Shown: in pieces, positions 55,932 to 64,000 of the stretch
Numbering within the stretch: position 1 is the first letter of the stretch
Layout: the number at the start of each line of letters is the position of its first letter
Assembly: GCA_964019055.1 (NCBI GenBank)
Contig: OZ025207.1
Coordinates: 21,396,617-21,460,616 of the forward strand
From: Anthopleura xanthogrammica
Lineage: Eukaryota > Cnidaria > Anthozoa > Actiniaria > Actiniidae
Reading direction: 5' to 3'
Length of the DNA stretch: 64,000 nt
The notes under the pieces: generated by a model
Told to the model about the DNA's origin: nothing
Databases searched by the model: none
What the model saw: the letters and a program-made list of their open reading frames with translations, nothing else
Made by a program: the position numbers and the translations under genes

Positions 55932-57492
55932 GTTTTTAACAGCATTGCTCTTCCTTAAAAACGCCCTGATCTCACAAAAAAATTAAAGAATGTTCTTGAC
56001 GTTATGTTATCTTGTCATTAGTGCCAGCATTTCCAATAAATTCGGCCAGGAATGCTTTTGAATATTCGATAGTTTGAAGCCTGCACTCAAAAAACTAAAC
56101 TAAAACCCACGAAAAAAGACTTCCATTGTTAGGGAACTGGGATCTAGTTGGGTAGGGGGACTGGGATTGAGAACAAAACTAAAATTAGGGAGGGGAGGGT
56201 AGACTTGTTTCCTATTAAAAAATAATTATTTTTAATACTTTTATAAATAAAACACAATTCTTGAAAGAAAATAACATTCTTATTTACTTAATCCATTGAA
56301 AAATGCTTATTTTTTTGGTTAAACTTCGTGTTTAAACGTAGATTAAAGTAGATATTAGTTGGGAGAGTTCCCACCCCTCCCACCCCCATACTGAAGTGGC
56401 TGTTTGCGTATATAATGATTTTATTGCTTCTTCAAACAAACAGAAGTGCTGCCCTCTGAATCACTCAAAATATAAATATGGCTTCTACTCTTTAACAGAT
56501 TTCTACACAGCTATTCTCCAGAATATAAATATAAGCACGCAAAGGTAAGAAAATTGTAAAGAAATTTGGTATAAATTATGAAAACGTTTGTACAGAATTT
56601 TTAGTAAGAAGACAAAATGGCTGACTGTCCTCTTGATGATAGCTTATTAACGTTCATACAAATATTTCGTGTAGAAATTTAACTCAAAAAGAATCTGTTT
56701 TTGGTTTTAGATTCTATTGTTATTGTTTTGAGATGTAGGTTTTAAAAAAAACTGGATGACAGACTAATTTACGAAGTGTTTTAAAATCAATTAAACTTAA
56801 AATTAATGGTTATTGAGTTGCAAGGTAGCCAAGCTACGGTCGCAATTTGTTTAATTTCTGGGCGGAAAAAAGCTTTTTTATTTTAAGTAAACACAGACAC
56901 GCAAGATTGGATTTACACAATTATAAAAAGTACAATTTTGCTAAGTCATGCATGTCTGTGAGGAGCGCTGCATGTGTCTTCAGATTGTGGTCTGGTGGGG
57001 TGTCATGTGTCTGACATGTGATCGATGTGGGGTGCTAAGTCATGTCTGTTAGTTGCTGTGTCATGCTGGTCTGTGTGGGGGGAGAGGGGTGGGGTGGGTG
57101 GGAATCATGTCTGACATGATGCTGGATGTGAAGTTACATCTGACTGTTAATTGCTGTGTCGTGCTGGTCTGTTGGGGGGAGGGGGAGGGTCTTAGGGCAA
57201 GGGGGAGGGTGTGAATCATGCCAGGTGCTTATCCATGTCTGTGAGTTGCTGTACCGTGTCAAAATCTTTATTATTATTCTAGATTATCTTTGATTTTTTG
57301 TTGTTGATGCAAATTGATCAATGGTATATACCAGATGTTCTTTGTGTTCAGCTATTCAGTGGGGGTGCTGTGTCATGTCAATGTCAACATGGCTGCCATG
57401 ACATCAAATGTAATTCAAAATATATATACTTTGTGATATAACTGAGAACTATGTATTTTTTGACAGGCAGGATAAATAATTTCTGATTCAAA
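55932..57492. promoter_or_regulatory. Divergent region between TMEM170 and the CDF gene
   Basis: About 1.56 kb. It includes a G/T-rich region (56940-57260) with repeated TCATGTCTG, GTGCTGTGTCATG and GGGGGAGAGGGG-like motifs. A possible 5'UTR donor is AAAGGTAAGA at about 56541. No coding exon was recognised. Confidence 0.4.
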
Positions 57493-58788
57493 ATGGATGA
57501 AGAAACTGCTGTAGAATCACTAATGGGTAATGACAAATCCACTAAGGATATTGAAGTAGTTGTTGAGCTTTCATCGCCAGAGAAACACTCTGCAGATACT
57601 TTACAAATAGATTCCGATGATGATGGACTGTCTGGTACCCTCTCAAGAATTACAGTGGAGGAAATAGCTCCCAAAAGTGATAATATTGCAGATGACTTGG
57701 GACCCAGACAGTCTTGCAGCAGATATCGTTTGCGTGAGAAGAATCACGACATGGAGGTAGAGTTGGACAAGAAGATACCCAGGAATGTACGTAGATATTA
57801 TAAACACCAAAAAAGACTTGCGGATGCTTTTGAAGATAACCTTTCCAGCGATGGAGAGTCAGATTCAGGTGGTGCCGGTGATAAACTCTACAAGAAAGCT
57901 ATTACAAGAATTGTTTTAATGAGCCTTATTTGTAATGTCGTTCTTTTGATTGGCAAAGCTGTGGCATCTTACTTGTCTGGCTCACTGGCTATTATATCGA
58001 GCTTGGTTGATAGTGCTGTGGACTTAGCTTCGTCATTAATATTCTGGTATACAAATCGAGCTATCAAAGGTACAAATTTCTATGAGTATCCTGCAGGCAA
58101 GACACGGCTTGAGCCAGTTGCCGTCATCATTCTCTCAGTTATAATGACCGTGGCATCAATTCAGTTGATCATCACTTCAGTAACAACAATAATAAATGGC
58201 AGTGCTGACCCAGATATTTCTACTACCACTATCATAATCATCGTTTTAACAGTAGTTATAAAGTTTTTCCTATTTATTTTTGCTAAAAGAGTCAAGTCAC
58301 CTTCAACAAATGCACTCTCCCAAGATCATCGAAATGATATCTTATCAAATGCTTGTGCACTTGGTTTTGGATACATGGGTTATAAATTGTGGAAAAATGC
58401 AGATCCTGTCGGTGCGATCATTATTAGCTTGTACATTGCTTTTGGCTGGTGGAGAACTGGTTCCCAACAGGTGAGAAGCCTGACTGGGCATACGGCACAG
58501 CCAGAGCTTCTACAACGTCTACTATGGGTGTGCATGCATCATGATAATCGGGTGCAGTTTATTGACACTCTCAGGGCTTATCACTTTGGTAATCATTTGC
58601 TTGTTGAAGCACACATTGTTCTCCCACCAAGTATGACACTCCAGGAGGCACATGACATTGGCGAACCCTTGCAACAAAAACTGGAGAAGTTTCCTAATGT
58701 CGAGCGAGCGTTTGTTCATATTGATTATGAATATGAACACAATCCTTTAGTTGAACACAAAATGGGTGGTCAAACACCCATAATATGA
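57493..58788 (+). CDS. Cation diffusion facilitator, Mn-type (SLC30/MTP-like)
   Basis: A proton-coupled divalent metal exporter, intronless, 431 residues. An acidic, Ser-rich N-terminal tail (1-130) precedes about six membrane spans (130-330) and a C-terminal cytosolic metallochaperone-like domain (330-431). The metal-site motifs are DxxxD in TM2 (D173-SAV-D177) and DHRND in TM5 (D278, D282). Zinc-type CDFs have HxxxD at these positions, whereas two DxxxD motifs mark the Mn-CDF subfamily known from plant MTP8-11 and fungal relatives. The loop FYEYPAGKTRLEPVAVIILS is also typical. Mn2+ transport is therefore inferred, not shown. No His-rich loop is present between TM4 and TM5, as expected for Mn-CDFs. 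Confidence 0.92.
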   Translation: MDEETAVESLMGNDKSTKDIEVVVELSSPEKHSADTLQIDSDDDGLSGTLSRITVEEIAPKSDNIADDLGPRQSCSRYRLREKNHDMEVELDKKIPRNVRRYYKHQKRLADAFEDNLSSDGESDSGGAGDKLYKKAITRIVLMSLICNVVLLIGKAVASYLSGSLAIISSLVDSAVDLASSLIFWYTNRAIKGTNFYEYPAGKTRLEPVAVIILSVIMTVASIQLIITSVTTIINGSADPDISTTTIIIIVLTVVIKFFLFIFAKRVKSPSTNALSQDHRNDILSNACALGFGYMGYKLWKNADPVGAIIISLYIAFGWWRTGSQQVRSLTGHTAQPELLQRLLWVCMHHDNRVQFIDTLRAYHFGNHLLVEAHIVLPPSMTLQEAHDIGEPLQQKLEKFPNVERAFVHIDYEYEHNPLVEHKMGGQTPII

Positions 58789-59091
58789 GACAATGAGATT
58801 GCAGATTTTTAAGTTTGTAAACACATTGTTTTCCATTGTATCATTGCATGATACACCTATTTCAATTAGTTGACATTGATAATGGGCGATCTGGAATGGT
58901 TGATCTGAGACCAATGCAATTGTTTGGTGTCAATATGAAGTTTTGTGAATTAATGTGATAAGTGCTCAAGACAAATTAGCAATTCAATACTATTCAATGC
59001 AAGCGTGATTGCAACTATGTATTTGCAAACTATATTTATGAGATGAGCATTCAGCCTTCCACAATTCCTATAGGTCTCAGATCGACCAATG

Positions 59092-59228
59092 CACCCTTCT
59101 TAAAATTATCTCGGATGCGAGGCTAACATGAAACACAAAAGAAATCACACTTTTTCTCGATGAAATTTGTGGCATTTCTTTTGTGTTCCATGTTAGCCTC
59201 GCATCCAAGATAATTTTGAGAAGGATGC
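59092..59228. mobile_element. Palindromic MITE, about 135 bp
   Basis: CCTTCTTAAAATTATCTCGG followed by ATGCGAGGCTAACATG is mirrored by CATGTTAGCCTCGCATCCAA and GATAATTTTGAGAAGG. Confidence 0.85.
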
Positions 59229-60897
59229 ATTCAGATCTCTTGTTATCAGCGGTAATTGAAACAGATGTATTAGTACTAGTTAACTCAATAGTGCTAGTTA
59301 CTAAATATTTCATGCAAGGCTCGAAATAGCGGCCTGCCAATGGCCAAAAGCCAGGCAAAACTTAAGGTTTGGCAGGCAAAAATAACGGTGAACTGACAAA
59401 TAGAAAATAAAAATAATAAAAAGGCAGGCAAAATTTACTGGACTGGCAGGCTATAATTGTTTCCTATTTCGAGCCCTGTCATGGATATAGTGTTTGCTCT
59501 TTAGTCTATGAACAGTATTTAAATAATAACTAAGTAAAATTTATAGTACTGATGAACATTAGACATTATTGCACTATTTTGTACTATTTAGTGCAATTAG
59601 AACTGCTTTGCAGATTAAGTATATGAGTGCTGCAACTGTGCACACTTGACTATAGTACACATGCGTCCATATTAACTTGAGTAACCAGAAAAATTACATT
59701 TGCCGAGTTTCATGTCATGGAAGGACTGGGTCAAAACCAGACAATTGTGAAAACAATGCCAATATCCAGGGCACGAAATTAACTTTTAAACCCACTAGCA
59801 AAACCTTCTAAAATTTTCAGTCCTTCAATTCCTTGAATTTCTTCATGGTCACAAAACTTAGCTATTTTTTTCCCTACTCGCCAAATGCAAAATTTCACTT
59901 GCATTTTGTGAGTTTGTGAGCATTAAATTTGTGCCTTGATATCATCCATCTGGTCAAAATTTGGCTGCATTAATGAGCTAAATGGTATTTATTACAACAT
60001 ATTAAAAATGTTCAATTTATCCAATCCAGCCTGGTCAAAAGTTGTCCATTTCCCCCAGTCCTTTCATTCCATATGAAAGTTACTTGCCAGCTGAGTTGAC
60101 CTTCAGAACAAACTCAAGGTCAACCAATCAGAATTGAGGATTCAACATTTTATTTTGATTAGCTATTCCCTTGATTCTGCAATGAGAACCCCATGAAATA
60201 TGAGTTCTTACTTCTGTAAATTGATCTGTGTAAACTCTAGATGACCTCAAGCTGAGGTAGAATTCCATTTCAAGCAACAAGAGAAATTTCAAGTGACTAC
60301 ATTGTAATCAGTCCCTGCTCGAAAAATGGTAACCAAAAATAGTGACCCATAATTTTCTTCAGGGAAGGCAATCAATTCAGCTGGTGGTAATTGCCTTTTA
60401 ATGCAAGTGGTGTATATATGTCAAGGGCAGATCCAGAGGGGTTGGAATGGTTAGAGAGAGAATAAGAGAGAGAATAGGTTTATTGATCACTTTGTAAATT
60501 CGTGTGAATTTAAAAAACGTGATTTTACAACGTTAGCTAGCCAACCCTTATGTTTAGTGAAAAAGTAATAGGAATGATAAACAACAATTTTAAAATTTGA
60601 AGATTTGATACTTTGTAGAACACATCCACCCCTCTGGATTTGTCTTGTATCTGCCCCTGTCTGTATATGAATGAACAAAATGAATGAACAATATACCAAA
60701 ATGATTTTTAAATATTTCAATTAATTCTTTTTTATTTTTATATTACATTCTTAGTTTTTTTTTTTTTTTTTTTTTTCAATAGATGTTATTTTAATATTTA
60801 TAAGATATTAGAAATACAATGCATGCAAGCAGATTGGTTCTGTATTACGTATATATCAGAGGACACTTGTGCCAAATTTCAAGTGACTACAATAGTC

Positions 60898-61062
60898 CCC
60901 TTCACAGTTCCCTGCGCCATCTTGAAAGGTAGCCGGGCCTTTACATCGCAGTGGGACAAAAGGTGAGCTTGCAATAATAGAGACCTTTTTTTAACACCTT
61001 GCCACACGTCTCACTTCAATGCAAAGGCCTGGCTACCTTTCAAGATGGCGCAGGGAACTTTG
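60898..61062. mobile_element. MITE family with GTTCCCTGCGCCATCTTGAA ends (copy 2)
   Basis: GTTCCCTGCGCCATCTTGAA at the left and TTCAAGATGGCGCAGGGAAC at the right are perfect 20-bp inverted repeats. Same family as 49990-50210. Confidence 0.9.
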
Positions 61063-61289
61063 AAAGGATCTATTTTTATAGAATTATATTCACTGGTTGG
61101 TGATTGATGGTGGTGATCAATGATAATAATGAAAATATAAACTATACAGCAAATTCATAGCCAAACTTTAGCTGTACTGTATCTTAACTTAGCCGTAACT
61201 ACACGTTGTGATTAGTTAAAAAACTGAAAGACAATGGAAAGCCATTTCAATGCTATGGCATGTTGCACCATGTACTTGCTGTACATCAG

Positions 61290-61437
61290 GACCTGGTTGT
61301 ACGAAGGGTGGATAGCGCTATTCGATGGATAAATCCTTATCCAATGGATGAGGCGATGCTGTTATCCAATAAATTTATACACTGGATAAGATTTATCCGT
61401 CGGATAGAGCTATCCACCCTTTGTACAACTGGGCCCA
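61290..61437. mobile_element. Palindromic MITE
   Basis: TTGTACGAAGGGTGGATAGC at the left is mirrored by GCTATCCACCCTTTGTACAA at the right, with TAAATCCTTATCCA/TGGATAAGATTTA inside. Confidence 0.85.
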
Positions 61438-61521
61438 GTGCCTTACGTTTCCCATTCATACGAACTTCGCTCTGTGTGTACTTTCAGTATGGGGTTTGCA
61501 ACATCCATTCATCATGAAAAC

Positions 61522-62235
61522 TCATGAGGGTGTAAGACTCATTCCATTATAGCTGTGATTGATTGACAAGATGTATGGGCAAGATTTCTTGGCCCACTGT
61601 TCAGGTGATGCACATACCGAAGCCCTTGAAGGACCAAAACAGCTTTGTAGCATTGGTGTGTCAATGATTCCAGGATTCAGGGGTACACATGTCAGAGGTG
61701 CTGGAAGTTCCATTGCTAGGGCCTTAGAGAGCCCCTCTATGCCCCACTTTGTTGCACAATAAGGAGCCACATCAGCAGATACCGATCGACCCCAGCCCGA
61801 TGAAAAGTTAATTATCACCCCTCGTTTTGCTTCTATCATGGCAGGAATAAAATGCCTCAATACATTGGTAGTTCCTTTGATATTAACGTCTATTACTTGA
61901 TCAAACTCTTCTACTGGAACTTCCCAAAGACTGGCATTCTTATTCATAATTCCTGCATTGTTAAGAAGGAAAGTTGGAGCCCCAAATGTCGAAACAACTT
62001 CCTTAGCCCAATTTTGGACGTCTGGATCACGTGAGATGTCTACTACAAAGAACTGCTTGTTTTTGGTGGCTGAGCAAAATTCCTTGTTAAGATGTTCGAT
62101 TTTGTCAGCTGAACGAGAACATCCAATGACTAGATGTCCATTTGACTGGAACCATTTGGTCATCGCATAACCAAGACCAAATGAAACGCCTGTGATTACA
62201 ATTAGCTCTTTACCCGATCCCTTTTTGGCCGCCAT
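61522..62235 (-). CDS. Short-chain dehydrogenase/reductase (classical SDR)
   Basis: An NAD(P)-dependent oxidoreductase of the classical SDR family, intronless, 237 residues. The Rossmann motif TGVSFGLG (15-22), NNAG (92-95), catalytic N118, Ser at 145/146 and YCATK with Y159 and K163 are all present, followed by NPGIIDTPM. The basic residue R41 in CSRS after beta-2 suggests NADP(H). The length matches compact cytosolic SDRs. The substrate cannot be deduced. The start ATG sits in GCCGCCATG on the coding side. The gene's promoter side is adjacent to the retroelement at 62391, only about 155 bp away. Confidence 0.9.
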   Translation of the reverse strand: MAAKKGSGKELIVITGVSFGLGYAMTKWFQSNGHLVIGCSRSADKIEHLNKEFCSATKNKQFFVVDISRDPDVQNWAKEVVSTFGAPTFLLNNAGIMNKNASLWEVPVEEFDQVIDVNIKGTTNVLRHFIPAMIEAKRGVIINFSSGWGRSVSADVAPYCATKWGIEGLSKALAMELPAPLTCVPLNPGIIDTPMLQSCFGPSRASVCASPEQWAKKSCPYILSINHSYNGMSLTPS

Positions 62236-62505
62236 GTTGGAAATTCAGGACAGACTGATTCAACGGGTAATGCTGTGGTAATGCTACACTAATCCCCCGG
62301 TACGTCGTGGAGTCGGGCCGAAAGACAATTACAAACCAGCGGTATTTCTAGTTAATTACCATATAATACACAGGGCACCCATGTAGTAACTATTCGCACC
62401 AGTCCCTTATAGAGCGAGTATATAAGTAACGCCCGACACTCGCTCGTGGTCAGTTGCAAGTAACCAGCGACATATCCACTCGTGTCTCGCCTTCCTGCCT
62501 TTGGC

Positions 62506-62697
62506 ATGGAAAACCAAGTTCTAATTGACAATGTCGAGCAAGCTCAAGCCGTGGTTATTCCACCTGCAGTTGCACCGGTCGTTCCTCCAATTCCTCAGGA
62601 AGCTGTAATTCCCGTACCACCTCAACTACAAGCGGCCGGTGACCAAGCTCAAGCTAACGCTCCTGTTCAGCAGGATTCCAGTAATTTCGGTCTATAG
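62506..62697 (+). CDS. 63-residue Pro/Gln/Ala-rich ORF in the retroelement
   Basis: It begins MENQVLIDNVEQAQAVVIPP and is rich in Pro, Val, Gln and Ala, with no domain. It lies 40 bp after repeat A1, where a gag-like first ORF would start, and may be the 5' remnant of one. Its coding status is unproven. Confidence 0.35.
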   Translation: MENQVLIDNVEQAQAVVIPPAVAPVVPPIPQEAVIPVPPQLQAAGDQAQANAPVQQDSSNFGL

Positions 62698-62823
62698 TTG
62701 AATTCCTCGCCCAAGTTCTTATACTTTCGTGTAGTGGTTATTCAGTTTGCTTTTAGAGCGTCTTCTTGTAGCTATTTCTACCCAAGTTTAGTCATTTTGC
62801 TCCCGTTCTACGTTTTGTTATTG

Positions 62824-63073
62824 GTCTGAGAAGACATGTTCTAGTGCACATTTGTTTGTAGGCCTGAGCAGGCTTGTTTTCTCTCAGTTTATCGCACGTG
62901 GTCTGAGTAGACATTCCCTCGTGAGGTATAGGTCTGAGAAGACACGATTTTTAGCCCAGTTTTATGAGCAGTACATGTTATTTGAGTATGGGCGGCAGTG
63001 ATACAGGTCTGAGTAGACATCATAATTTGGGTCTGTGTAGACATTCCCCCGTGAGGTATAGGTCTGAGAAGAC
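62824..63073 (+). repeat. Series of seven 12-nt mini-hairpin motifs
   Basis: GTCT-NNNN-AGAC or GCCT-GAGC-AGGC occurs at 62824-62835, 62862-62873, 62901-62912, 62932-62943, 63007-63018, 63031-63042 and 63062-63073. The second has a compensatory T-A to C-G change that preserves the stem. Longer repeats (CATTCCCYCGTGAGGTATAG) cover motifs 3-4 and 6-7. Confidence 0.75.
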
Positions 63074-63171
63074 ACGATTCTTAGTCCTAGCCAACCTCGT
63101 TTAAGGGGGGGGGGGGCAAAGACCAATGGTAGCCTGAAAGGGAGCCCTAATTCCCTAGTCGGATCACTGGC

Positions 63172-63270
63172 GCTCAGGCTGCCATCCCCGGGTGGTTTTT
63201 AGTTTTCCCGTTTTTCTTCTTGTATAATGTTTTGTTGTTTTTTCCTTCATCCCGGGGATGGTGGCCGAGC
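63172..63270 (+). repeat. Long hairpin in the retroelement
   Basis: GCCATCCCCGGG at 63181 pairs with CCCGGGGATGGT at about 63251, with extended partial pairing on both sides (GCTC/GAGC). The loop is about 58 nt and T-rich. Confidence 0.7.
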
Positions 63271-64000
63271 TCTAAAAAAAATTCAGATTATTATCATAGT
63301 CGGATTACATTTTTTAGGCTATCGCTTCTATTGTTCATCATATACAGTCCTTATCTCAAGCCTTCTCTTGATTTTATGTAGTAATCGTTTAATGTCTCAC
63401 ATAATAGATTAAGAAAAGACAAAGTGTGCAAACACATTTTAGCATTTCGATATTTATTAGACGATGCCCTAGCTTGCTATTACTATTATTATATTTTTGT
63501 CCTGTATGTTATTTTGGTAATTAAAATTGGAATGGTTGTTTTGAGTATTGGATATGGTGCACGCTATTTCCTTCAATGATTCTATAGGTTGTGCTCATTT
63601 CCCCCACGTGGACGGTCGTCATTGACTCCATTACTTATAACTACGAGCCTGAAAGGGACTGTCGCGGATAGTATGCTATTCGCACCAGTCCCTTATAGAG
63701 CGAGTATATAAGTAACGCCCGACACTCGCTCGTGGTCAGTTGCAAGTAACCACGCGTTCCCCGTGGGTCAAGCCTATCAGTCCTTTTCGAGCACCCTTTT
63801 TCTCCTCTGACACCGTTTGAATCTCCCCCCCCCCTGACCCACCCTTTTTCTTTCTTTTTTATCATTCCCAGTATCTATAACGGTCGTCATTGACTCCATT
63901 ACTTATAACTACGAGCCTGAAAGGGACTGTCGCGGATAGTATGCTATATGCATTTTCCAACTCGTGTTCGTCGTTAGTTTCCGACAAAGGTTCGGCACGG

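Larger units (their letters stand above)
58789..61521. other. Intergenic region with MITEs
   Basis: Between the convergent CDF and SDR genes. It contains four inverted-repeat elements, a T21 run at about 60754-60776 and the dispersed repeat at 61145-61285. No gene was recognised. Confidence 0.6.
62391..63947 (+). mobile_element. Compact Ngaro/PAT-like retroelement with split direct repeats, no RT
   Basis: A 76-bp repeat A occurs at 62391-62466 and 63677-63752 and a 68-bp repeat B at 63612-63679 and 63880-63947, both without visible mismatch. The order A1-internal-B1-A2-B2, with B1 and A2 overlapping by TAT and the element starting and ending in TAT, is the split-direct-repeat layout of Ngaro/PAT-type tyrosine-recombinase retrotransposons. 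A contains GAGTATATAAG, a TATA-like promoter. The 1.1-kb interior has no reverse transcriptase, RNase H or recombinase frame, so it is a nonautonomous or internally deleted copy. Confidence 0.82.

Noticed and set aside
62391..63947. LTR retrotransposon with two LTRs, or a solo LTR
   Set aside because: The repeats are two different units in A-B-A-B order with a shared TAT, not one terminal repeat with TG...CA ends.

Overview
This is a eukaryotic, AT-rich nuclear window. Genes with GT-AG introns are interspersed with palindromic MITEs, tRNA-derived SINEs and minisatellites. The gene content is metazoan: a septin-7-type septin, USB1, an RGS22-like protein, an FLVCR-type (SLC49) transporter, TMEM170, a Mn-type CDF transporter and an SDR enzyme. 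Together with an ankyrin-kinase-KEN gene, LINE 3' fragments of a type I associate with cnidarians and lancelets, and a split-direct-repeat retroelement, this suggests a marine invertebrate, most likely an anthozoan cnidarian (coral or anemone). The species assignment is inference.

Layout: 1-10.4 kb is a septin-7-like gene on the minus strand; its last exon runs off the left edge and its introns hold a 96-bp minisatellite and a long GAT tract. 12.4-16.7 kb is USB1 (plus, nine exons). 16.8-22.2 kb is repeat-rich, with one unidentified exon-like ORF and a 0.9-kb long-TIR element. 22.2-26.5 kb is a single-exon 1423-residue protein with about 12 ankyrin repeats, a kinase domain with intact catalytic motifs and a KEN endoribonuclease domain. 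26.7-30.6 kb holds a LINE fragment and palindromic elements. About 31-46.5 kb is an RGS22-like gene on the minus strand (about 20 exons, several RGS domains). 47.6-49.5 kb is an FLVCR-like MFS transporter (two exons). 49.5-54.3 kb is a MITE cluster. 54.3-55.9 kb is TMEM170 (minus, three exons). 57.5-58.8 kb is a single-exon Mn-type CDF transporter. 61.5-62.2 kb is a single-exon SDR enzyme (minus). 62.4-63.9 kb is a short retroelement with the A1-B1A2-B2 split direct repeats of Ngaro/PAT-type tyrosine-recombinase retrotransposons.

Six of the genes form three head-to-head divergent pairs (septin/USB1, RGS22-like/FLVCR-like, TMEM170/CDF). There is no operon logic and no evident shared pathway between neighbours. 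The most interesting items are the RNase L-architecture protein with an IRE1-like active kinase signature, the compact split-repeat retroelement with an internal series of mini-hairpins, and evidence that 57-bp minisatellite arrays grew from the tail of a SINE.
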